Source: Gorsachius magnificus
Lineage: Eukaryota; Chordata; Aves; Pelecaniformes; Ardeidae
Assembly (NCBI GenBank): GCA_034008185.1
Contig: CM067082.1
Span: 154,883,895 to 154,947,894, forward strand
Length of the DNA: 64,000 nt
Direction: 5' to 3'
Of the stretch, positions 1-10,519 are shown piece after piece. Position numbers and translations under genes: made by a program. The notes beneath the pieces are model-generated. The model ran no database searches and was not told the origin of the DNA. It saw only the letters and a program-made list of their open reading frames with translations. Every line of letters starts with the position of its first letter. The stretch's first letter is position 1.

Positions 1-1135
1 CTTTATTTCAAGATAATCAGTTCATCACATCAAAAGAGCTAATTAAGGACGTTAAGAGTGGCATCACACTCAAGTAAATATATCATTTTGAGTTAAGGAG
101 TTGGTCTGAAGATACTGTACATGTACTGCACTTGGGATGATCTTCAGACACAATGGGAATAAAGGACTCTGGTCCAGAGCTGCATTTTTCTGTTCTTACT
201 CTTTCCTCTGGCTGTGATAGATGCATCACTGTTGAGCAGACTTATCCATCCAGATGGGCTCAAAGCAGAGACCGATGGCAATGTTGATGAATAGGTAACA
301 GAGTCCTTATGAGCTCCTATATAATACTGAAAAACAATTGTTACACCTATAGCCAGGGCAGGAAATGCAGACCACCAGTCAAGGAAAGAAAATTAATCAA
401 GTAGCTCTTACAAAACTTTGATATGCCAGATAGAAAACACTTTTTACTGGTTGTGGAGTAATGATTTTGAAGGACCTTGCCAAGCAGCACTTAAAGCTCT
501 TCTAGAATGGAACAGCACGCAGTTACCTTTATGATCTCATATTAGTTGCATATTAGCTATGAAGTACTGCATACATCACAGATGCTTCAAAAGGGTAATT
601 GACCTGCCTGTGAAGATAAAAAGTTCTCATATAACTTTTTACTTTGCCTACTAATGCTTCTTAAATGCACAGTAGTTTATAAATGTTTTCCTGCAACTGA
701 TTATCCATGGTCTTTATTTAAAGAACACGTGCTTTTTCACCCCATCTCTGGGGAAGTCAAAAATGTAAGGGCAGAATAAAACCGATAGATAATACAATAG
801 GGAAAATAACGCCAATAAAGTCAAGATTCCTGGATGAATTTTATGGGTGTTATATGGGAAATCTTCCACAAACAGCAATCCTGTGCACGGGGAGTTATGA
901 ATTGTGTTCCATGGTCTCTGCTTTCAGAAGTCTATGGCTGCTGTGGTTGCAAAGATAAGCTAGAAAATCTTGACCTGTAGATGAATGATCCACTCATGTC
1001 CTTCTGAATTTTCAGAGTGTCTGAAGCAACAATTCCATCAGACAGACTTCCAAAGCCATCATAATGTCAAAATACTCAGATACCCAGAACAATCCTTAGA
1101 TGTCAGTAACCTTCAATGTTTTATCATACCTGTAT
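1..1135. other. Noncoding sequence, no gene recognised
   Basis: AT-rich sequence without a supported exon, RNA gene or repeat family that I can name. It lies far upstream of the first recognised coding exon of the receptor gene, so it is either 5' flank or part of an intron between noncoding first exons; the sequence does not decide which. Confidence 0.5.
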
Positions 1136-1244
1136 TTAGGGACATGGTTTAGTGGTGGGATGGCAGGGTTAGGTTAAAGGTTGGACTTGATGATCTTAAA
1201 GGTCTTTTCCAGCCAAAGTGATTCTATGATTCTATGATTCTATA
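1136..1244 (+). mobile_element. CR1 LINE, 3'-end fragment
   Basis: A short 5'-truncated CR1 retrotransposon tail in the forward direction. It reads through the conserved 3' segment (TTGGACTTGATGATCTTAAA then GGTCTTTTCCAGCC) and ends in tandem copies of ATTCTATG, the hallmark 3' terminus of CR1. CR1 is the dominant LINE of birds, and most copies are severely 5'-truncated like this one. The piece at 24780-24880 belongs to the same or a close subfamily (shared GATCTTAAAGGTCTTTTCC core) but is inverted. Confidence 0.9.
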
Positions 1245-2585
1245 TTGGTGAAGCAGCACAATATGAAGGAGAAGAATTATTATTTCATGAAAATTATTAT
1301 TACTTACAAAAGCCAGGCATTTTAACTGGAGTTTATTTAAAAAATCAAGTGTTGGTTATTTTTATACACAGTGTCCTGGAAGGATATAATCTTTCAAAGC
1401 TCAAGGAAGACTGGGGTTTATGTTCACACATATGAATGGATGGGATATAGAGGATTTGGATTTTAAAAAGTTTTTGATAATGTTATTTCTGAAGAAAGAT
1501 TCTACCTTGAAGGAAAGCAGGCATCATCTAAGATCAGAAGAGCTGAGTGGCTCAGACATGGCTGATTTACCTTAATTTAACAGGTTTTCAGATATCTGCT
1601 GGCCTATGGTAACTTCTTGTGTGTGCTCTTTGCCTACGGTGAATGCAGGGCAATGAAACCTAGCTTACCAGCAATGAAAGAGAACCAAAACTAAGTTATA
1701 CTGCCTTGAATTTGACGTGAACCAAGAGGGATATGTGTACTTACTGTGTATCAGCTGAGACATGAAGACTTTGTAAGCTGAAAAATTTTACTGTGTATCT
1801 GAGCCCTAAACAAAGAGAAGACAAAGCAGCAGGAGTATAGGATTCTTTCTCAAAATTAATAGTGAGTACCACAAGGAGCTATGCTAGCCTAAGCCAATGC
1901 AAGTTCTGAAAGTGAACAAAATGTAGCAAAATTTGCAGATGATCAAAAAATGAATTAGATCTTCAGCAAGAGTAAATTGGGATATCTTTCTTGAATTGGC
2001 TGAGTGACATTTATTAAGAATAGTTTTGAGAGGTTTTTCTTAAATGTTAGGAAAATTCTATAAAGCTAGAGGACTAGAAAATACAAGAGTTGTCAGGTTA
2101 TACAGAAATGATAAGGGTACTTTTAAGGAAAATTATTTCTTTATCTTCGGGAATTTCATTTAATTAAACCACTCAAAGGAAAAAAAAAAAAAAAAAACTC
2201 TACCAAAATTATAATCAGGGACAGCTGAAGTAAAACATGCACGGAAGTTATTAGGCTGTGTTAATAAAAGGAATAAAGATAGTATTGAAAGTAAGAAAAG
2301 AGCATGACATAGACAGAAGTCAGTGCTCTGTTTTGTTTACTGTTAGTGCTTTGGTGTCTTACACTTTGAGATGGAATCTTCTTTGTTCACCCTTGTCAGC
2401 CTGAGTAAGCAGAGGAAAAAAAAAAACAACGATGACTCTTTCAAAGCAGTAACTCACTTTGTCCAAAATTAGGCATCTAACATTAGGGTATAGAAATGTT
2501 GCCTGAGAATACTTACCTCTTCCCTATTGACTGTAAAAAGAGCCTGGGTAGACTGTGCTGAACTATAAAGGTCTAACATTTGGAT
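1245..2585. other. Noncoding sequence between two CR1 fragments
   Basis: No exon or named repeat recognised. It contains a run of about 17 A at about 2180-2197 inside A-rich sequence and a shorter A run near 2415. The remaining open frames are too short and too low in complexity to support. Confidence 0.5.
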
Positions 2586-3528
2586 GTGACCGATGTTTTT
2601 AATGTTTTCATCAATGATCAAGATGATGGGGCAGAGTGCACGTTCAGAAAGTTTGAAGATTACACAGACTTGGGAGGAGTGGTTGATAGACCAAGTGGTG
2701 GGTTGTGCTGTTATTCAGAGGGAACTGGACAGGCTGGAGAAATAGGCAGAGAAGAACTTCATCAAGGTCAAGAAAGAGAAATAGAAATGCAAAGTCCTGC
2801 ACCTGGAGAGGAATAACACTATGCACCAGGACAGGCTGGCAACCAGCTGGCTGGAAAGCAGTTTTGCAGAGAATAACCTAAGGCTCCTGGTGGACACAAA
2901 GTTGATCCTAAGCCAGCAATGTGTTCTTGTGGCAAAGAAGGCCAAAAGCATCATCAGCTGCATGAGAAAAAGCACTGGCAGCATGTCAAGGGAGGTGATA
3001 TTTCCTCTCTCTCAGCCCTGGTGAGACACATCTGGAGTGCTGGGTTCAGTGCTGGGATGCTGAGTACAAGAGAGACATGAACACACTGCAGTGAGTCCTG
3101 CGAAGAGCCACAAAGATGATTAAGGAATTACGAGGAGAGACAGAGAGAGCTGGGGCTGTTTAGCCTAGAGAAGAGAAGATTCAGGGGCATCTTATCAATG
3201 TGTAGAAACATCTGATGGGAGGGTGTAAAGGAGATGGAACCAGGGGCTTCCCAGTGGTGATGAGCAACAGGACGAGAGGCAACAAGCACAAATAGAAATG
3301 TAGGAAATTCAACTTAATGATAAAACACTTTTTTGTTGTTAGAATGGTCAAGTACTAGAACAGGTTGACCACGGAACTTATGGAGTCTCAATACTTGGAG
3401 ATGTTCAGAACCTGACTGGAAATGGGTTTTGAATAACCTAAATTACCTGCTCTAGCTGACCCTGCTTTGAGCAGGGGAGTTGGACTAGACAGTCTCCAGA
3501 GGTCCCTGCCGACCCTCAGTTCTGTGAA
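2586..3528 (+). mobile_element. CR1 LINE, decayed reverse-transcriptase C-terminal part and 3' end
   Basis: About 940 bp of a forward CR1 covering the end of the ORF2 polymerase and the short 3' tail. In-frame remnants of the palm domain are visible at 2589-2700: a stretch like FINDQDDGAECTF, then KFEDYTDLGGVVD, where an active CR1 would have an F-A-D-D catalytic box; here the box has decayed to FEDY. Further on come LESSFAE, LLVDTKL and REVIFPLSQPW in shifted frames, then the CR1 C-terminal region and the end motif GAGTTGGACTAGACAGTCTCCAGAGGTCCCTGCC. Frameshifts and stops break the frame into pieces (2580-2816, 2821-3024), so this is a dead copy and the short frames on it should not be annotated as host genes. 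Confidence 0.92.
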
Positions 3529-6500
3529 TCTCCCTTATCAGTTATTCTTTCTTCTTGCAAAACCACATTGCTCTCACTTCTTTCCTACACAATTCCTCAT
3601 GGATGTCAATGAATTTGTTAATCCTAATTAATATAGAAACAATTGAACACCTGGACTCTCATTTGCATATGGGAGTCACAACATTTACCATTTCCTATTT
3701 TGTAATCACAGCTTTATCTTCATTTGTAAAAAGGGAGTTCTAGTAAAATTCATATGTGTTTTCTGCATGCTACACAAGAAAAAAAAACCAAAAAAACCCT
3801 ATTCCTGCAGATAGAAAAAAGACTATTACTGAGTATTGCTGACAGGCTTGCTTACTCTTTAACACTGAAATGCCTAAGCCAGGCAGCAAGTTGAATATAT
3901 TTCTTTCAACTATTTCCATGCAAAATTACTGTTGACATTGTATCAGCTCTTTTTTAAAATTTTGTTTCCTGAAGTCAAAAGCAGCAATTTCCCTGAACAG
4001 TGAAAACACTGGATATTAGAAGAGACTACCTGATTGCATCTGTCATTAATGACATTTTCCAGCACATGACCCCCACATCAATCCATGTGTTAGAACGATG
4101 GCTGGATGTCCCACAGTCTGCGTCTTTTCTTGTGGACAGTCCTCTGACAAAATCCAGGCTGCTGGTTGTCAACTCTTTCAGGCAAAGATGTAGCATTACT
4201 GCCTGTGGCCCTCAAAACATTCATGTATAGCTTAAAAGGGCGCTCTTGTCCCTTGTAGCAGCAAGTCCTTTCCGAAAATCTACCTCTTAGACCTCCTGAT
4301 GTAATTACCCTTCAAATCCTGTTTTGTCACTGACAACAGATGTGTTGAGTGGAAACAAGAACACTAAGGACTCTTCCAGCTAAGCACGCAAGGAGAGAAA
4401 AGTGAATAAATGACTTCTTCATTTTTAAAAGAAAGATAGAACCAGATTGTCACCCGTTGTGATCCATGCAGATACTTTAATTTCAATGAATTTACAAGTA
4501 AATGAAAACAACCCAAAATATTTAAACGCCAAGAAATACTAAGTGGTTTATTAAAGTTAGTAGAAAGGCCATGATGTTGTTCTTTTTGTTGGCTTGAATA
4601 GGATTACTCTTTACAGACTACTTTCTATGGGAAACTTCAGAGCTCTTGCTGTCTGGAATTCATTTAAATTTTCTTTTTGTTTTTGCTACCTTAAATATTT
4701 CACCATCAACTTACTGACACATGAAACCGTCTCATGCCATCTCAAGCCTTTGTGGTAGGTCAAACTTTGCTATTTTGGGTTTCATATTGCTGATCCATAT
4801 ACTTCAGAAGAGACTGGAGGTGAGGTTATTCTGTCCAAATTCAGATATCCACAGCACAGATGTCAACATATGAGCTAGCTGTTAAGAATTCCTTTACACT
4901 CATGGGAGAGAAGTAGAAAGTTTAAAGTAGACAGTTAAAATAGGTCAGACGAGTTGCTTTCTTCATATGTCTACTTCTCCCTGTTGACTATATAAAAAGA
5001 GACTTGACAATGAGCTCATATGTGAGTATGCATCTTCTAGGTTTCTAAATTTAGGTGCCATGTCCTAGGTCACTGAAGGGTTGCTTCCACAACTCTGCTT
5101 ATCTCTTGCTAGCAAGTTGACATGAGGAAGGTTCACCATGCCCTTTAATATAAATTATGAAGCTGGCATACTACATTTGGGAAGTTTTAAGAGAGAAATA
5201 ATAAAATGCACTGGATTTCACACCTTGTATTGACAGCCTAAAGAAGATAGTCACAGTTTCAATTACATAATTCCCTGTTCATACAAAAGCCAAGGATGTC
5301 CATCTAGCAGACTTTGTGCCATAAACAAATGTGGAGTTCCCTTCCCTGGGGAGAACTTGGAAATGTCAAGGGATTGGTCTGTGAACCAGACTGACTGGTG
5401 ACGGCTGGAGTATTGCCCTCGGCACCTTCTTTCTTTTGCACCCCATCATTCTTCACCCATGTTTATTCTGCATCAGGAAATATTCTTCATGCCACTAGGA
5501 AATACTGTGATAATCATGCATTGAGTGGGTGACTTGGCTGCAATGTAGAGTATTCCATCTGCAAAAGCTCAATTGATCCTACATGTTTTTAGAAGCTTTC
5601 AGATTTCCATGGTTGTGTGGTCATGGTCCAGGAGAAGGATGTGGTGGGCAGCCGTGACCAGACACTGAATTAAGATTAATTAAGTAATGAACTTACATTT
5701 GACCATCACTGGTCTAAGCCATTGTGGGTCAGCTTTGAAATGCACTGCTTTCCTTTCAAACCACTGGCACACGTCCCAGAGGACCATAACAAGGAGCCTA
5801 ACAGATTAGGTTGTTTCTTTCTTTTGATCTCAGTAACAGCTCATAACCGCCTTATAAAGTCACTAAAAATCCTCTTTCATTCATCCTACATGGGTACACT
5901 CTGTCTGAGGTGCTGTAGAACAATTCCACCCATTACTTGATATCATGCGGTTTGATTCTTTTAAGCAGTGATCCTTTTATGCCTCCCTCTGACTTGGAAA
6001 GAACTCACTATCTGTTTTTGTTGGTTTCTGACATCATACTGTGCACTTGGCTCTTATGGGCTTCTCACAGTTTAATTCTCCTCACCAGCCTTCAGGCTTC
6101 TGTAACATAGTCCACATACGAGCTAAGCACTCCAGAGTGCCTTTTTAGATGGGGGAAAGAAATGGGCGCTTGCAGCAGAACATGTTTTGCAGGAGCTTTT
6201 CCAACCTGCCCTTGAAGTACCTATGATTCGCCACTAAGGAACACAAAGAATCTGCTGTGTTACCGAACGTGTCCACAGTGGACAAATGAATCCACCTTCA
6301 TTGATGATGAATTACATGCTAAATTATTAACGGACCAATGCAAGTCTTTTTTTCTTTTTTTCTTCTTGTATTTCAGCTATGCTTGAAAAAAAACCCTGAA
6401 GCTCACTCCATTTTAGTAACGATAAACTGATTTTCAGATTCTCAGACACTTCAACAGCCTTTCTGTTTCACCAGAGATCATCGAAGATTTTTTTTATATT

Positions 6501-8411
6501 GGGAAACTGTATATGCATAACTAAAAGGTGCAGCCTTTGGCTATTGGCTATTCTGACTTCACTAATTTTAATTACAGTAGCAGATGCAGATAAAAGAACA
6601 TGAATCACCAGTATCTCTAATTTACTAATGGAATTATAAGATTTGGCTACCAGTTTTATCAGAAGATAATATGATAATTCAAACTTCCCTTCCAAATCCT
6701 ATATTCATATATTTATTTTTTTTCCTAGTACTGAATGGAAATGCTTTATAAACATTGCCCATATTTTTTTAAAGTTCATATTTCTAGTAAAACATATCTG
6801 ATAGTACCTGTTTCTGGGATAACTAGCTTTTTATTGGTAATAGGTGGGCTCTGCACCTATGTATATCACACATGCTCGGAGCTACTAGGGAATACATACA
6901 GGTTCTGCTGCAGGTCTGGGGCGTAAGTTCATGGAACTGGTAGTTGTTATTACCTAATAAACATTTGAGTCTCTGTGGACAATATGAAGGCCTCAGCAGC
7001 AGTTTTTGATGCAGGTTTCCATGACTACCTTGAAGGCAAAAATGAAGTCGATGCTTTCACTTTCTCTGCAAAATGTGAAAGAAAGGCAATTAAATGTTTT
7101 GCGAATGTTCTTGTCATCTATTTAGAAGTTCTTTTGAAACTAAGATAAACCAGAAGACATCTACTCTCCACTTTTCAAGCCTAGTGAATGCCAGGTTAAA
7201 GTAAAACTGGGTCTTCAAATATTGGAAAAAGTGTATTCTAAAGGTTACCACTTTCCCACAGGGTTTCTGTCCATCCATTTAGTCAGGCATCTCCTACCCT
7301 TCCATTGTATTTAAGCTGTATTTCTGATGCACTTCAGTGGCAGAATCCAAGGATAGAATTCAATCTTCACACCACTCTCTGTTCTTTCTGGACTGACCTG
7401 CACACAACAGTGCACATGGTCAAGAAATAATTTCAAACCCAATGTCTGCTAATGCGCCCGTCTGGTTTTCTGTTGCTTCTGTTAATGGAGTGACTTTCTT
7501 TTTCCAACTCCTCACTGCTGAATGTCACCATGGATGTTTGGTGTCCTCCTCAGCTGAGATCTTATCAGTCCTTCATTATTTGATAAACCATCATAAATAC
7601 AGTTAAGTAATTAAATTCAGTACCAGAGCAGAGAAAGAGTGACTGATCAAGTGGAGATGGAAGAAAGCAGATCAGTTTAGAGTGAATTTTATAAAAGGTT
7701 GTTCTCCATTTAGTCAGGATCTGGACTGAGAAGAAAAATATTTACAGAGCGCTTAATTTTCCTTTTTTATTTTTTAATTGAAAGACTCTCTCTAAATGCT
7801 GATGTCTTGGCAGTATGTTATAGTCAGTATAAAACTTGAGTGTCCCCCAATTGTAAAACTTCTTTTACATTTGCCTTTGTCATTTCTTTATTTCCTTTCT
7901 GTCTTTTTTCTTTTCAGTCTTTTCTCCTTTTTTATATTTCCTCACATTTCCTCTGATTCTTTAAATGTTTTTCCAATATACTCTTGTTTTATTCTTTCAC
8001 TGATTGTTGTTGTGTCCTGTGATTTATTATTACCTATGAACCTTTTTTTCTCTCAAACATTGAATTACCTGTTTAAAGATTTCTCTAGTCATGAAGATGT
8101 ATGTTAGTTGTGTTTACGCCCATAGAGGTGATAGGTTGTGGCATGTAGGAAACCTACATCAGACAAGAAGATTTTAATACGGGCCTCGGCATTCAGAAGC
8201 TTCATTTATACTTGGAAATAAAAGAGATGAGAGACAGTTTTCTGGCTCTGAGACAAACTCATGTGGCACAGCTCATGCCTGTGGGGCTGAACTCTCATAC
8301 CTTCCTAAGCAGAGAGGTTGCACCTAAACTACTATTGATATTGCCAAAGGACCTCTGGCTGAGCTTATCTTGGAGGATTTAGGTCTACAGGGTACAGATA
8401 CACTGAAAGCA
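3529..8411. other. Noncoding sequence, no gene or repeat family recognised
   Basis: Nearly 4.9 kb with no supported exon, RNA gene or recognisable mobile element on either strand. Open frames reach only about 103 codons (7796-8107); that frame is very rich in F, L, I and S because it crosses a T-rich tract at about 7855-8060, which is what a pyrimidine-rich stretch gives by chance. Short A or T runs occur near 3780 and 6350. Confidence 0.5.
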
Positions 8412-9479
8412 TGTAGTGTCTTAACCTTGATTGGACACCAGGTGCCCATCAAGCCACTCTATATCACTCCCACTCCTCAACTGGACAGGGAGAGAAAATA
8501 TGACGAAAGGCTTGTGAGTTGAGATAAGGACAGGGAGATCACTCAGCAATTACTGTCACAGGCAGAACAGGCTTGACTTGGGGAAATTAATTTAATTTAC
8601 TAACAATCAAATCAGAGCAGGATAATAAATAAAAACAAGTCTTAAAACACCTTCCCTCCACTCCTCCCTTCTTTCTGTGCTCAACTTCACTCCTGAATTC
8701 TCTACCTCCCCTCCCTCAGTGGTGCAGGAGGGTGGGGAATGGGGTTGCGGTCAGTTCATGACACGTTGTCTCTGCCAATCCTTCTTCCTCACTCTCTTCT
8801 CCTGCTCCAGTGTGAGGTCCCACCCATGGCAGACAGTCCTCCACAAACTTCTGCAACGTGGGTCCTTTCTAAGGGTTGCAGTTCTTCACAAACTGCCCCA
8901 GCATGGGTCTCTCCCATGGGGTGCAGTCTTTCAGGAAAAGACTGCTCCAACATGGTTCCCCGGGGCTCCACAAACCTGCTCCAGCCTGGGCTTCTGTCTC
9001 CACGGGTCCACAGATCCTGCCAGAGGCCTGCTCCAGCACAGGTTCCCACAAGGCTACAACCTCCTTTGGGTGCATCCACCTTCTCTGGTGTGGGGTCCTC
9101 TGTGGATTGAAGGTGGACGTCTGCTCCACCATGGACCTCCATGGTTGCAGGGGGACAACCTGCTTCACCAGAGATTCTCTGCTGTGGTGCCTGGAACAAC
9201 TCCTCCCACTCCTTCTTCACTGATGTTGGTGTCTGCAGAGTATTCTCACTCCTCTCCTCCGGCTGTTGTTGCACAACAGTTTTTTCCTCTTCTTAAATAT
9301 GTTATCACAGAAGCACTACCACCGTCACTGATGGGCTTGGCCTTGGCCAGCAGCAAGTCTGTCCTGGAGCTGGCTGGCATTGGCTTTATTGGACATAGGG
9401 GAAGCTTCTAGCAGCTTTTCACAGAAACCACCTCTGTAGCTCCTTCACTACCAAAACCTTTCCACACAAAATCAATACA
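8412..9479 (-). mobile_element. Long avian LTR-like repeat (about 1.07 kb), probably an ERV LTR
   Basis: This segment matches in pattern an abundant avian interspersed repeat. Read on the minus strand it starts TGTATTGATTTTGTG near 9479 and ends near 8412 in ...CACTACA, giving TG...CA ends as expected of an LTR. In that orientation there is an AATAAA-like A+T stretch (about 8580-8640) shortly before the end, and in the middle a chain of degenerate units of roughly 40-50 bp built on GCTGGAGCAG and GTGGAG. I found no convincing target-site duplication at these ends, so the boundaries are approximate and the ERV class is not settled. The open frames inside (244 codons at 8677-9411 on the plus strand, 161 codons at 8789-9274 on the minus strand) fall entirely within the repeat and resemble no retroviral gene that I can name. 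Confidence 0.72.
8790..9215. repeat. Degenerate tandem array of about 40-50 bp units inside the LTR-like repeat
   Basis: On the plus strand a theme recurs of CTGCTCCA(A/G)CA(T/C)GG or GCTCCAGCCTGGG followed by a CAC-GG-rich spacer and CAG, for example near 8895, 8940, 8980, 9030 and 9122. The lack of stops in these units explains why several frames stay open on both strands. Spacing is irregular and copies are diverged, so it is an ancestral property of the element and not a recent expansion. Confidence 0.6.
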
Positions 9480-10353
9480 AGGGGATCCATCTCAGGTGAG
9501 GAACAACTGGGGAAAGAAAACTAAAGAATATGGAAGTATATCTCCATGATGAAAAGCCTGACTGTAGATAGGGCATCAAATAAGACAACTGTGTCACCAA
9601 GGTATCAAAATCTGAGGCAGGTTTGTGCTTTAAAAAGCAATGAGAACTGGATCCAGCCAGAGACTGAGATAGAGAGGTTCTCTTGAGTGAAAAACTGTTT
9701 GAGGAATCATCATGATTTGGAGTGAGTGCAAATTTTTAAACACTGGATTATGGCAGGAGATGCTAGGGTGGAGCTAATGTCAGGTATGCAATTCTGTTAA
9801 TGTCTTCAGCACCTGTCTAGCTCCTTGGCAGGTACCAAGCAATGGAAGTCACAGATATTCATGACACCATCATCCATATAAGTCAATCCTGTCTTATGTC
9901 ATGGGTGAATGAATCTTTAGCCTAAAAATATCGGACAATGATCTCTGGGAGTAAATCATCATGTCATACATTCTCCTAAAAAGCCCCCAGACAATTGTGC
10001 TTTTGAGACACTACTGAAAATCATGAAGGTCAAATCATGACTTCAGAAATGTAGCAGGTCCTTTTTCTGGTTCACAATAACCCATCCTATCTTTTATTTT
10101 GGGTACAATTTAGGTCTTTGCAGCTACAGAACCTGTTTCAGTACTTTCTATTACACAAGTTACTGATCATACAGACATGACCTTTGGCTTTAAATTAAGT
10201 ATCTCACTGATAGTACCTGCAATCCAGACAAGTATGATTTATCTCTAATATGTACAACTCACAGTTCAAGTGTTGGATTCTGTGTTTTCTGTCCATTTCT
10301 TTCATTCTCTTCATGTTTTCCATATTTATAATAATTTTCCTCTTTCATTGCAG
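9480..10353. other. Intron or upstream sequence before the first coding exon
   Basis: No repeat or exon recognised. The last 30 bases carry a good polypyrimidine tract ending TTTCATTGCAG, so this is the 3' end of an intron that separates an unseen upstream noncoding exon from the first coding exon. Confidence 0.55.
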
Positions 10354-10468
10354 AGATCTGAGCCTTGATGTGGAGACCTTAACCAAAAGATCTGCAGAGT
10401 TTGTGCTTCAGCCCCTATAATAGTGATAACAAGCAAAACTTGAATAAAGTTCAAAATTAAGAAACAAG
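10354..10468 (+). other. ADCYAP1R1: 5' UTR part of the first coding exon, PACAP receptor gene
   Basis: The exon is inferred to begin at 10354 just after the splice acceptor CCTCTTTCATTGCAG. The 115-nt leader precedes the ATG at 10469 and contains an in-frame stop TAA at 10445-10447, which fixes the first in-frame ATG of this exon as the start. The leader is AT-rich and carries one upstream ATG (see separate entry). That this exon is spliced to an upstream noncoding exon follows from the acceptor and is not shown by transcript data. Confidence 0.65.
10368..10382 (+). promoter_or_regulatory. Upstream ORF of four codons in the 5' UTR
   Basis: ATG TGG AGA CCT TAA (Met-Trp-Arg-Pro-stop) lies 86 nt before the main start, with T at -3 and T at +4, a weak initiation context. 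The main ATG has A at -3 and G at +4, a strong context. Such a short, weak upstream ORF would be expected to allow leaky scanning or reinitiation; any regulatory effect is inference. Confidence 0.5.
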
Positions 10469-10519
10469 ATGGCCATCAGTGGGAAGATCTGCTTCTTCAC
10501 ACTCATATTGCTTCCCATG
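10469..10519 (+). CDS. ADCYAP1R1: PACAP type I receptor (PAC1), coding exon 1: signal peptide
   Basis: This exon encodes 17 residues, MAISGKICFFTLILLPM, and stops on a complete codon at the donor ATG|GTAAGA. It is the n-region (Lys6) and hydrophobic core of a signal peptide that sends the receptor to the plasma membrane. Joined to the next exon the sequence runs ...[12 protein letters not shown], giving Val at -3 and Ala at -1 for signal-peptidase cleavage after residue 20. Human PAC1 also has a 17-residue first coding exon ending ...LLLLPM in the same phase. The ATG context AACAAGATGG is strong and an in-frame stop precedes it. The exon is too short to show up as a long open frame and was found by its splice sites and match to the next exon. 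The product is the G-protein-coupled receptor for PACAP, which signals mainly through Gs and Gq. Identification is firm with the downstream exons and weak on this exon alone. Confidence 0.85.

Noticed and set aside
2580..3024. Two plus-strand reading frames that look like a small gene pair
   Set aside because: They are pieces of a decayed CR1 ORF2; the polymerase motif FEDYTDLGGVVD and the CR1 3' end downstream show this.
8677..9411. A 244-codon protein-coding gene
   Set aside because: The frame is contained in a dispersed LTR-like repeat, is made of degenerate repeat units, and overlaps an open frame on the other strand.
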